From Hellea sp964576765 (lineage in GTDB: Bacteria > Pseudomonadota > Alphaproteobacteria > Caulobacterales > Maricaulaceae), in contig CAZNWH010000017.1 in assembly GCA_964576765.1 (NCBI GenBank), positions 1-28,948 of the forward strand: DNA of 28,948 bases, given 5' to 3'. This document shows, piece by piece, positions 15,223 through 22,586 of the stretch. Under the pieces are notes generated by a model that was not told the DNA's origin, did not search any database, and saw only the letters and a program-made list of their open reading frames with translations. The first letter of the stretch is position 1; each line of letters starts with the position of its first letter. A program made the position numbers and the translations under genes.

Positions 15223-16701
15223 TTAGCTGGACTCATTACGCGCTTCTGCGGCTGCCCAGTCTTTGGGGAGGGTTTGCCTGACCATCATATAAAAAATGAA
15301 TGAGAGTATATAGGCTCCAAATGTGACATACATCGCGAGGCGAGTTGCATTGAGTTCGGTTTCTCCCTTTCCAAGGAATACATCAATCATGATCCCTGCA
15401 AATGTTGGCCCGCCGCCCAGAGCGATCATGTTTAGGACGAAAAAGAAAAGGGCTGTCGACATAGCTCTTAATTTAACGGGGGCGAGAGTTTGCGCGATAG
15501 CGAAACTTGGCCCGAGATAAACGCCAAGGCAGAGCTGCAAGGCTGCACCAATGGTGAGGTGAAGGGCTATGGACGGGGCCCAGAAAGCCGCTAGAGCCAG
15601 TGGTAAAGCGAAAAGAATAGATATGGCTGGAATGGTGCCATAGGCTCGAATATCAGTTTTGGCTTTCCAGTCGACGAGTTTTGCGCCGAAATAAGTTCCT
15701 GCGACATAAAACGTGCCATTAATAAACCCAATCCAGATGATGAACGTCCGAGGGCTAAAATCAGGCTCAAGCAAACGAAGGAATTTTGTTTGGAATCCTG
15801 AAATTGCATAGCTCGCAAAGCTTGCAAAAGCTATTCCTAGAGCCATCCACCACCAAGACTTGATTGACAATATCGTCATGACGCCAGGTTGAAGACTGAG
15901 GAGGAACATCGTTACGATAAAAACGACAAAAGGAATAACAAAAACCCAAGAGATGTAGCCGAAAGCCCATGTGCCTAACAATAAAGTGAGTAACCCGCCG
16001 AATATAGCTATCCGGGGTGGGAGGTTGGATTGTGTGAATGATTGACCCAAAGGGATATAGCCAGAGGGTATTTTAGCGATGGTTTCCATCGCTCCGCGCT
16101 CGGGTTCACGGATAGTAATTTTGACAAGAATAGCTAGGATGATCCCAAAAATACCGAGCGTAATAAATATTCGGCGCCAATTTACGCTTTCGGCATCGGC
16201 TCCGAGTAAAGCTGCTGTGAGAAAATAGGCTGCCATAATACCTAATGGAATGCCGAGCGAATAGACGCCCAACGCCCCTGCACGTTCTTCCTTAGCGTAG
16301 AAGTCTGAAATCATTGAATGTGACGGCGGGCTGCCGCCGGCTTCGCCAATACCGACGCCGACACGGGCGAGGGCAATGTGAACAAAGTTTTGCGCAAAAC
16401 CTGTCAGCGCTGTAAATCCGCTCCATACCGCCAAGGCCAATGAGAGCAAAGTTACACGGTTCATACGATCCGCTAAAAAGGCGAGAGGAATACCCATAAT
16501 GGTATAAAAAGCAGCAAAGGCTAAGCCTACCAACAGACCAAGTTGCGTATTCGTCAATCCTAAGTCGGCTTGAATCCAAGGCGCGAGAATACCAACAATT
16601 TGGCGATCAATGAAATTGAATCCATAAACCAGCGTTAAGAGTAATAATACAAATGTACGATAGCGTGGCGCAATAGTCGTCTTACTTTTAACATTTTTCA
16701 T
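15223..16701 (-). CDS. Major facilitator superfamily transporter, Spinster-like
   Basis: This 492-residue membrane protein has 12 or more hydrophobic segments. The N-terminal pattern NFIDRQIVGILAPWIQADLGLTNTQLGLL and motif A, GIPLAFLADRMNR (residues 70-82), are typical of MFS proteins near the Spinster group common in alphaproteobacteria. ARVGVGIGEAGGSPPSHSMISDFY is the motif in helices 4-5. A longer than usual central stretch (about 200-260) contains two extra hydrophobic segments (GGLLTLLLGTWAFGYISWVFVIPF), which would give about 14 segments. The substrate cannot be predicted. It follows radC by 9 bases and may be cotranscribed with map and radC. Confidence 0.85.
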   Translation of the reverse strand: MKNVKSKTTIAPRYRTFVLLLLTLVYGFNFIDRQIVGILAPWIQADLGLTNTQLGLLVGLAFAAFYTIMGIPLAFLADRMNRVTLLSLALAVWSGFTALTGFAQNFVHIALARVGVGIGEAGGSPPSHSMISDFYAKEERAGALGVYSLGIPLGIMAAYFLTAALLGADAESVNWRRIFITLGIFGIILAILVKITIREPERGAMETIAKIPSGYIPLGQSFTQSNLPPRIAIFGGLLTLLLGTWAFGYISWVFVIPFVVFIVTMFLLSLQPGVMTILSIKSWWWMALGIAFASFASYAISGFQTKFLRLLEPDFSPRTFIIWIGFINGTFYVAGTYFGAKLVDWKAKTDIRAYGTIPAISILFALPLALAAFWAPSIALHLTIGAALQLCLGVYLGPSFAIAQTLAPVKLRAMSTALFFFVLNMIALGGGPTFAGIMIDVFLGKGETELNATRLAMYVTFGAYILSFIFYMMVRQTLPKDWAAAEARNESS

Positions 16702-16710
16702 AAATTTCCC

Positions 16711-17400
16711 TTACATCAATCCCAGTGTTTTAAACGAAACAATATCATTCCGTCCTATTATGAGGTGATCGTGAACGGCCACCCTGATTGGTTTGCACGC
16801 TTGCACGATTTCTTTTGTTATGTCGATGTCTGATTGGCTTGGTGTTGGATCGCCGCTGGGGTGGTTATGTGTCAGGATGATCGCGGTGCTCTCATGAGCT
16901 AATGCCCGCTTGAGAATTTCGCGTGGATAGACAGGCGCGCGGTCTACGGTGCCTTGTCCTAAAACTTCATCGGCTATCAGGCGATTTTTACGGTCTAAGA
17001 ACAAGACACGAAATTGTTCGGTGGCCTCAAATTGCATCGCAGACCGACAATAATCGAGCAAAGCACTCCATGAGGATAAGATAGGGCGCCCCAGTATAGA
17101 CTCTTGTCCTAATTTGGTTGCGGCGGCTCGTAATATTTTTAGGTCCAAGGCGACTTTCTCGCTGATGCCTTTAATCTCGGTCAGCTGCTCTATCGGCGCG
17201 GCGATCACTTCGGCAAAATTCCCAAATTTAGCGATAAGCTCTTTGGCGATGGGTTTGACGTCACGGCGAGGAATTGAACGAAATAAATAAAGCTCCAATA
17301 GTTCATAATCTGCGAGAGAGTCAGCTCCCTTTTGAGCAAAGCGCGCGCGCAGGCGATCTCGATGCCCGTGATAATGCGGTTTCGGCTTGGACGTTTCCAA
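16711..17400 (-). CDS. radC: RadC family protein (JAB/MPN domain)
   Basis: This 229-residue protein has an N-terminal helix-hairpin-helix part (residues 10-95, with HYHGHRDRLRARF and LTEIKGISEKVALDLK) and a JAB/MPN metalloprotease-like domain from about 110. The JAMM motif is complete: Glu145, then His178-x-His180, Ser188 and Asp191 in THNHPSGDPTPSQSDID. The name is historical; a DNA repair role is disputed and the substrate is unknown. The only start consistent with the frame is TTG at 17400, as a stop lies four codons upstream and no ATG occurs nearby. It starts 9 bases after map, so it is probably translated from the map transcript. Confidence 0.92.
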   Translation of the reverse strand: METSKPKPHYHGHRDRLRARFAQKGADSLADYELLELYLFRSIPRRDVKPIAKELIAKFGNFAEVIAAPIEQLTEIKGISEKVALDLKILRAAATKLGQESILGRPILSSWSALLDYCRSAMQFEATEQFRVLFLDRKNRLIADEVLGQGTVDRAPVYPREILKRALAHESTAIILTHNHPSGDPTPSQSDIDITKEIVQACKPIRVAVHDHLIIGRNDIVSFKTLGLM

Positions 17401-17409
17401 TGAGTTATC

Positions 17410-18231
17410 TTAATTATAGGGTGGGCAGTGCAGCCCTTTGGGAGAGGTCGTGAAAATTTCCAGCCCGTCTTTTGTAACCCCAATGGAATGTTCAAATTGC
17501 GCTGTCAGCTTTTTATCCCGTGTTACAGCCGTCCAGCCATCACTAAGGATTTTCGTATCAGGCTTACCCAGATTGATCATAGGCTCGACGGTAAAAAACA
17601 TGCCTTCACGTAGAGCTTCGCCCTCGCCTGGGCGGCCAAAATGTAAAACATTAGGCGCATCATGGAACAGTCGGCCGAGTCCATGTCCGCAAAAATCTTG
17701 AACGACAGAACAGCGTTCACCCTCTGCAAAGGTTTGAATGGCGTGTCCGATATCGCCCGTTGTATTTCCAGGCTTTACCGCACCAAGACCAAGCATCAGA
17801 CTATCATAGGTGATTTTGATAAGGCGCTCGGCGCGGCGGTTTATATCGCCAACGGGATACATGCGCGACGTATCCCCGTGCCAGCCATCAACAATAACCG
17901 TCACATCAATATTGACGATATCTCCACTTTTCATGGGCTTATCATTGGGAATACCGTGACAGACAACATGATTGATTGAGGTGCAAATTGTATGTTGATA
18001 TCCGCGATATCCAAGGCAGGCCGGAATAGCGCCATTATCAATTACAAACTCAAAGGCGGCTTTATCCAGAGCCGCCGTCGTTACGCCCGGTTTGACCATA
18101 GGGACGAGCAGGTCCAGACACTCAGCGGCCAAGCGCCCAGCTTTGCGCATGCCTTCAAAGTCCGCTTCACTATGAAGCTTAATCGCGCCGTCACGCATAT
18201 CGGGTGCATCTTTGGCGTCAATGTAGTTCAT
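17410..18231 (-). CDS. map: Methionine aminopeptidase, type I
   Basis: This 273-residue enzyme removes the N-terminal Met from new proteins. The pita-bread fold motifs are complete: the substrate His lies in NHVVCHGIP, metal ligands include the Asp in DVTVIVDGWHGDTSRMY, His in FCGHGLGRLFHDAP, Glu in FFTVEPMI and the last Glu in QFEHSIGV. A short N-terminal extension of about 15 residues (MNYIDAKDAPDMRDG) precedes the core, as in other alphaproteobacterial forms; an in-frame ATG within it is an alternative start. It heads the map-radC-MFS-purB series and is divergent from the CinA-like gene. Confidence 0.97.
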   Translation of the reverse strand: MNYIDAKDAPDMRDGAIKLHSEADFEGMRKAGRLAAECLDLLVPMVKPGVTTAALDKAAFEFVIDNGAIPACLGYRGYQHTICTSINHVVCHGIPNDKPMKSGDIVNIDVTVIVDGWHGDTSRMYPVGDINRRAERLIKITYDSLMLGLGAVKPGNTTGDIGHAIQTFAEGERCSVVQDFCGHGLGRLFHDAPNVLHFGRPGEGEALREGMFFTVEPMINLGKPDTKILSDGWTAVTRDKKLTAQFEHSIGVTKDGLEIFTTSPKGLHCPPYN

Positions 18232-18384
18232 AGGGCATCACTATAATTCATGGCGAGCGCTATAACAGGGCGGCAAGGCCTACGCCAGCTCTAGTTTATC
18301 ACAATCAAGTGGTTTCGAGGTTTTTAAAAAAAGGTATAGATTAACCCTAGCCAACCTAAACGGCTGGAGCCAGGGAAGATATTT

Positions 18385-19125
18385 ATGAAAAAAGTTACAG
18401 CAGGCATTCTCCTCATCGGGGATGAGCTTTTATCAGGGCGAACGCAAGATACCAATCTTGGAACGATTGCGCGCTGGCTTGGCCCGTTGGGCGTTCAGGT
18501 CGGTGAAGCCCGTGTCATAGCCGATGATAAGCCCACTATAGTTCAAGCCGTGCGTGAGTTTTCAGAGCGCTTTGATTACGTTTTCACAACGGGCGGGATT
18601 GGCCCAACTCATGATGACATCACGGCGGATTGTATTGCTGCGGCCTTTAACCTGAGTATAAGTGAGCGCGAAGATGCTATGACAGAGTTACTAACACGCT
18701 ATGATGCATCAGAGCTTAATAAAGCCCGCCGCCGGATGGCGCGTATTCCTGACGGAGCCAGCTTGATTAAAAACCCGGTTAGCCAAGCCCCCGGATTTCA
18801 AACGCGAAACGTCTTTACGCTGGCAGGCGTTCCGTCAATTATGAAAGGCATGCTTGCCGATATAGAGCGCCGCATTGAGGGCGGGGCAAAAGTCTATTCA
18901 CGCACCGTTGAGGCGCCGGGTATAGGCGAGGGGGATGCTGCCACCTATTTGGCAAAGATCGAGACAGACTATGAGGGCGTCACGATTGGCAGCTATCCGT
19001 CCTTTGATAAGGGCTTTCACGGGGTGAGGTTTGTCGCGCGTGGCCGTGATGAAGCCGTATTGGATGAGGTGGAAACGAAGTTGAAAGACTTGGTTTCTGC
19101 ATTAGGCGAAGGCCGTGCTTTCTGA
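18385..19125 (+). CDS. MoaB/Mog-domain protein, competence/damage-inducible protein A type (CinA N-domain only)
   Basis: This 246-residue protein is a molybdopterin-binding-like (MoCF) domain with ILLIGDELLSGRTQDTN near the N terminus and TTGGIGPTHDDIT (about 68-80), the nucleotide/pterin-binding loop. It has no C-terminal CinA amidase domain; the family form with one MoCF domain of about 250 residues is common in alphaproteobacteria and is annotated as CinA-like. Its biochemical role is not established; nucleotide pyrophosphatase activity is known for some relatives. AGGGAAG lies 7 bases before the ATG. The gene is intact, but downstream sequence is rearranged from 19138 on. Confidence 0.88.
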   Translation: MKKVTAGILLIGDELLSGRTQDTNLGTIARWLGPLGVQVGEARVIADDKPTIVQAVREFSERFDYVFTTGGIGPTHDDITADCIAAAFNLSISEREDAMTELLTRYDASELNKARRRMARIPDGASLIKNPVSQAPGFQTRNVFTLAGVPSIMKGMLADIERRIEGGAKVYSRTVEAPGIGEGDAATYLAKIETDYEGVTIGSYPSFDKGFHGVRFVARGRDEAVLDEVETKLKDLVSALGEGRAF

Positions 19126-19137
19126 TAGGTTTGCCTT

Positions 19138-19263
19138 ATGAGCAAAGGGCCTATTACCTCCGAAACCATCACAACGGCTGACCTTTCGGGCGCTATAAAT
19201 CCACTGCAGGCTCACAAGAGAGGGTCGATCCTGCGCGTGTGGAATCGAATATGGCGCAAGTGA
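19138..19263 (+). pseudogene. Probable truncated N-terminal fragment of an unrecognised gene
   Basis: A 41-codon frame starts 12 bases after the CinA-like gene. Its first 16 residues (MSKGPITSETITTADL) look like a normal protein start, while the rest changes character and ends at a TGA. A second frame resumes near 19300 with LFSDEAMDALQVDALTRF and runs to about 19408 before transposase similarity begins. This fits a gene broken by insertion and deletion. I do not recognise the parent protein; it could also be chance coding. Confidence 0.35.
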
Positions 19264-19309
19264 ACGCGCGAGATTATATCATCATCGAAAACTGTTTTCC
19301 GATGAAGCT

Positions 19310-19862
19310 ATGGACGCATTGCAAGTCGATGCGTTGACCCGGTTTAAACACGACTTAGGCCGCAATAACTTCGAAGGACTCGCTACGCAGCGGCTCTATA
19401 CTATGATGACTGAAACCGCCCCTGAATTTGCGGGTGACGTGTGGACTTGGACAGCTTTAGACGCTGACAGCAAGTTGATTGTCTCATATTTAGTCGGTGG
19501 CCGTGATATGCGGATATGCCCTCGAATTTATGGACGATGTTAAGTCTCGTTTGGCTAATCGTGTTCAGCTAACCACAGATGGTCACAGAGCCTATTTGCT
19601 GACCGTTGAGGAAGCTTTCGTCGCTGATGTGGATTATGCTCAGCTAGTCAAATTATACGGCTCAGCGCCTGAGAGTACCAAGGGTCGTTATAGTCCCGCC
19701 GAATGTACTGGTACTCGTAAAAACAAGATTGAAGGTAATCCCGATATTGCAAAAGTTTCTACAAGTTATGTCGAGCGCAATGCAGAATGGATCGTTGGTT
19801 TGATGGACGCTTGCGCTCCAAAGCCAAAGAAGCGCGGGCCTTATAAGAAGCGGAGTAAGTAG
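19310..19862 (+). pseudogene. Decayed IS1-like DDE transposase
   Basis: Transposase similarity starts near 19409-19418 (TAPEFAGDVWTWTALDADSK). It runs to VGGRD at 19507, then continues in another frame from YALEFMDDVKSR at 19515; seven rather than six bases lie between these blocks, so one base was gained. The middle part includes QLTTDGHRAYL with the second catalytic Asp. After YVER near 19780 the frame jumps to a C-terminal WIVGLMDACAPKPKKRGPYKKR, so roughly 60-70 residues of the usual family sequence are missing there. The N-terminal HTH and first Asp (CDEIW) are absent. It cannot make active transposase. Similarity to the alphaproteobacterial IS1-like family is from memory of these motifs. 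Confidence 0.8.
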
Positions 19863-19863
19863 A

Positions 19864-20049
19864 TTGAATTTGTATATTGCAATCGGTTTCTTATTATTTG
19901 TATTTTCAATCAAGGAATTGCATAGCGCCATCAGGCGCTATGACGCCACCAAGCGCAAAGATATCAACCAATTTATGATACTTTTTGTTGCCCCCATAAA
20001 CATGCTAGGCTTTGGAGTGATGTTTTTTATAATTGGCTTAATTCAATAA
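19864..20049 (+). CDS. Small hydrophobic protein between transposase remnant and presumed IS end
   Basis: A 61-residue frame with a TTG start one base after the transposase stop; GGAG lies about 8 bases upstream. It shows two transmembrane segments (residues 2-17 and 38-59) around a charged loop (ELHSAIRRYDATKRKD). Its end touches the sequence TTTCAAACTGAGACACTACC, which looks like an IS terminus, so it may be an IS passenger. An 8-bp perfect hairpin (19922-19941) lies within it. I do not recognise the family. Confidence 0.45.
   Translation: MNLYIAIGFLLFVFSIKELHSAIRRYDATKRKDINQFMILFVAPINMLGFGVMFFIIGLIQ
19922..19941. repeat. Perfect hairpin inside the small hydrophobic frame
   Basis: ATAGCGCC, loop ATCA, GGCGCTAT. 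No U-tract follows, so it is not a standard terminator. It lies inside the presumed IS remnant and could be a structural element of it. Confidence 0.4.
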
Positions 20050-20103
20050 TTTCAAACTGAGACACTACCCACATATTCGTGACTTTGACTTAAAGCCCTA
20101 AAT
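20049..20103. repeat. 55-bp direct repeat, copy 1 (left edge of gap)
   Basis: Identical over all 55 bases to 20204-20258. The first 22 bases contain CTGAGACACTACC and resemble an IS terminal inverted repeat; the remaining 33 look like flanking DNA. It ends exactly at the N run. Confidence 0.9.
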
Positions 20104-20203
20104 NNNNNNNNNNNNNNNNNNNNNNNNNNNNNNNNNNNNNNNNNNNNNNNNNNNNNNNNNNNNNNNNNNNNNNNNNNNNNNNNNNNNNNNNNNNNNNNNN
20201 NNN
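20104..20203. other. Assembly gap of 100 N
   Basis: Exactly 100 undetermined bases, a default scaffold gap length. The flanks are identical 55-mers, so this may be an overlap join and not missing sequence. Confidence 0.95.
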
Positions 20204-20258
20204 ATTTCAAACTGAGACACTACCCACATATTCGTGACTTTGACTTAAAGCCCTAAAT
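20204..20258. repeat. 55-bp direct repeat, copy 2 (right edge of gap)
   Basis: Identical to 20049-20103 and begins exactly after the N run. If the two are one sequence, the small hydrophobic gene would lie only about 50-75 bases from the next gene. Confidence 0.9.
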
Positions 20259-20268
20259 CATGTATAAT
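20240..20268 (+). promoter_or_regulatory. Near-consensus sigma-70 promoter
   Basis: TTGACT (20240-20245), 17 bases, TATAAT (20263-20268). This is the best promoter match in the window. The expected transcript start, about 7 bases after the -10, falls at or next to the ATG codons at 20275 and 20278, so the message would be almost leaderless. The -35 lies about 15 bases outside the presumed IS end. Confidence 0.6.
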
Positions 20269-20277
20269 AAGGGTATG

Positions 20278-20619
20278 ATGAAAACTTTTATAATTGGCGC
20301 TCTTGTAACTACGACATCTGCTGTGGCTCTTCCGGCCTATGCTTGCGGGTTTCATGGAGGGGGATATGGTGGCTTCGGAAACGCCAATTGGAAACCTTAT
20401 AATCCCCGTGTTTCTACAGAAGACCCTGCCTTATTGAATAAGGATACCACTGCTATAACGCCTCTGCCAATAGGAGATACGCGTCCGAGCTTTTCAAATG
20501 CTGCCAATCGCGCGGCTCAGATAGCAAAAGCCCGTGTTGCTAAAAAAGCGAAAGATCAGGAAGATAAAACATCTAAAGCCGCGACTATACAGAAAGCGTC
20601 TTTAGACTCGGATCGTTAA
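20278..20619 (+). CDS. Secreted Gly-rich then Lys/Ala-rich protein of unknown function
   Basis: From the ATG at 20278 this is 113 residues. A signal peptide (MKTFIIGALVTTTSAVALPAYA) ends before a Cys and a Gly-rich stretch GFHGGGYGGFGNANW. The second half is rich in Ala, Lys and Gln (AANRAAQIAKARVAKKAKDQ) and probably helical. The AYAC site is not a canonical lipobox, so a soluble periplasmic protein is more likely than a lipoprotein. In-frame ATGs at 20260 and 20275 exist; 20260 lies upstream of the expected transcript start. AAGGG is only 4 bases before 20278. Its last 18 bases overlap the end of the ABC permease gene on the other strand. Function unknown. Confidence 0.6.
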   Translation: MKTFIIGALVTTTSAVALPAYACGFHGGGYGGFGNANWKPYNPRVSTEDPALLNKDTTAITPLPIGDTRPSFSNAANRAAQIAKARVAKKAKDQEDKTSKAATIQKASLDSDR

Positions 20620-21873
20620 GCCATCTGCAAGTGAGCGCTTTAAGGCTATAAATGCCGGAATTGCGCCTAAAAAAGCCGCTATTATAGTTACAGCGCCGAC
20701 AACTCCAAAGTCAAATAGTCCGGGCCACATTCGGAGCGCGCTTATGTTAAACCTTGCTTCCAGAAATGGTCGTGAGAGCCACAAAAATCCATAAAGCAAC
20801 GTTAATCCCAGAATACTACCGATAAAAGCCAGAAGCGCGGCTTCACTCACAAGTAATGTAAAAACATGATGTCCACGGGCTCCCATAGCTCGCAGGATAG
20901 CCATCTCGCGGCGGCGTTCATTCAATGTCGTCAAAATGGACGTCAAAATCCCGATTAAGCCCACGGCAATCACAAAGGCCGAAACAATTGCCAAAGCCTG
21001 TTCGACAACGGAGACAACATTCCAGAGTTGGCTAAGCGCAACACCGGGAATAACAGCTTGCAATGGTTCTGCTTCATAAGTGTTTAAATCGCGTTGTAAA
21101 CTCAGCGTACGAATGCGTGATGTTGCCCCAACAAAAATGGCCGTGATACTTTCCGGCGTTAAGTTCATTTGTCTAAGCTTTTCGGGTGTGGCCAGACGGC
21201 TCATTGGAGTCGGCGTTCCCTTTTGCCAGCCCATATGTATAGCTTCAATCGCGCTCAAACTGACTAAAACTGAACGGTCAACCGGAGTCCCTGTCGGCTT
21301 TAAAACTCCAACAACCCTAAAAGGTTTGTCGTCATGATTAACAAAGCTTGTTGCGCCCAGTCCATGTGACAGCGTTATATTATCGTCGATCTTATAGTCC
21401 AATTCCCGTGCGACTTGTGACCCAATTACAACATCAAAAAGGTCATCAAACATGCCTCCATCAGCAAAGGTCAATGATTGCGAGTCAGCATATTTATAGT
21501 GTTCGAAATAGTTCGGGGTTGTACCCACCACGCGAAACCCTCTGTGAGAATCGCCAAGACTGATAGGAACCGCCCAAGCAACATCGGACCGACTACGAAC
21601 CTCGTCATAGGTCTGCCAAGTTACATTATTGGTCGGGTCACCTATCTGGAACACGGAAAATAAGACCAAATTAATCGGACTGGAACGCGCCCCAATAATG
21701 ACATCAGTATCACTTATCGTGCGTTCAAAACTTGTTCGTGCGCCTTGCCGTAAATTTTCTACGGCGACGAATAATAGAACAGCTGCAGCAATTGAGATGA
21801 TGGTCAAAATCGCGGTCATCTTACGGGCCCAAAGAGATCGCATGGCAAGGGTCAAAACAGTTGAACCTCTCAT
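20602..21873 (-). CDS. ABC transporter permease, FtsX/MacB type
   Basis: This 423-residue protein has the MacB-type layout: one N-terminal helix (about 20-40), a large periplasmic domain (about 41-270, with DTDVIIGARSSPINL and FRVVGTTPNYF), then three helices (about 285-312, 337-365, 385-410). LNERRREMAILRAMGA is the FtsX-family cytoplasmic coupling segment. Such permeases usually do not move substrate through a membrane channel but transmit ATPase motion to periplasmic partners. It overlaps the ATPase gene by ATGA and is the last gene of the operon with the DUF3299 and ZrgA-like lipoproteins. The order resembles the Zur-regulated zrg cluster of Vibrio; substrate by inference zinc or another metal. 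Confidence 0.85.
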   Translation of the reverse strand: MRGSTVLTLAMRSLWARKMTAILTIISIAAAVLLFVAVENLRQGARTSFERTISDTDVIIGARSSPINLVLFSVFQIGDPTNNVTWQTYDEVRSRSDVAWAVPISLGDSHRGFRVVGTTPNYFEHYKYADSQSLTFADGGMFDDLFDVVIGSQVARELDYKIDDNITLSHGLGATSFVNHDDKPFRVVGVLKPTGTPVDRSVLVSLSAIEAIHMGWQKGTPTPMSRLATPEKLRQMNLTPESITAIFVGATSRIRTLSLQRDLNTYEAEPLQAVIPGVALSQLWNVVSVVEQALAIVSAFVIAVGLIGILTSILTTLNERRREMAILRAMGARGHHVFTLLVSEAALLAFIGSILGLTLLYGFLWLSRPFLEARFNISALRMWPGLFDFGVVGAVTIIAAFLGAIPAFIALKRSLADGLTIRV

Positions 21874-22586
21874 ATTGCCACTCCCTGATTAAGGTCGGCC
21901 TCATTAAGGTCAGTAAGGGATTCCACCCGATCAAAGTGGGCCGCGAGTGAGCTATCATGGCTGACAAATAATAGGCTGCTTCCAAAAGTCTCCCTTTGTA
22001 AATTTAGCAATTCTATAAATTTGTCGCGATTATTATGATCAAGCGCAGAGGTTGGCTCATCAGCTATAATTAAATCGGGTCCGCCAATTAGCGCGCGTGC
22101 AACAGCCACGCGTTGTTGCTGTCCAACGCTTAACTCTCCGACCGGACGGGTCAGATGCTCTTCTGATAAACCGAGATCTCTGACTAAGTTTTGGGCTGCT
22201 GCCATTACAGTTCCGTCTTTATTGATGGCCCGCTGTTTTCGGATCGCGGAAAACCGGCAAGGCAGTGCACAATTTTGTATGACGCTTAGATAGGGCAACA
22301 GATTAAACTGTTGAAAAATAATACCCAGATGATCTGCGCGTATTTGATCGCGTTGTCCCGGCGTAATTTCCGTAATGTTCTTTCCGCAGATTGAAACGGA
22401 GCCCGCATCGGGTGTTAAAACACCTCCGATTACTCCCAATAATGTACTTTTCCCGGACCCGCTGGGGCCGCGCAAAAAAATGCTTTCGCCCTTCTGGATA
22501 GTAAAGCTACCAATATCGATCAGGGTTTGCCCTAGATCATAGCCAAAGCGAAGACCGGAAACCTGTAGAACAGGATCAATATTCAT
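21870..22586 (-). CDS. ABC transporter ATP-binding protein (LolD/MacB type)
   Basis: This 238-residue ATPase has Walker A GPSGSGKST (40-48), Q-loop Gln92, signature LSVGQQQR (152-159), Walker B DLIIADEP (171-178) and switch His210, so it is expected to be active. It powers the FtsX-type permease encoded next, which it overlaps by ATGA. I chose the ATG at 22586 (MNIDPVLQVSGL), preceded by TTGGAA; a longer frame from 22622 lies inside the DUF3299 gene and adds a sequence unlike ABC proteins. It overlaps DUF3299 by 11 bases. An insertion near 112-127 (RFSAIRKQRAINKDG) is slightly unusual for LolD types. Confidence 0.92.
   Translation of the reverse strand: MNIDPVLQVSGLRFGYDLGQTLIDIGSFTIQKGESIFLRGPSGSGKSTLLGVIGGVLTPDAGSVSICGKNITEITPGQRDQIRADHLGIIFQQFNLLPYLSVIQNCALPCRFSAIRKQRAINKDGTVMAAAQNLVRDLGLSEEHLTRPVGELSVGQQQRVAVARALIGGPDLIIADEPTSALDHNNRDKFIELLNLQRETFGSSLLFVSHDSSLAAHFDRVESLTDLNEADLNQGVAI

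Noticed and set aside
20049..20258. Direct repeats as a transposon target duplication or attachment sites
   Set aside because: They abut the N run exactly and are 55 bases long, which fits an assembly overlap better.
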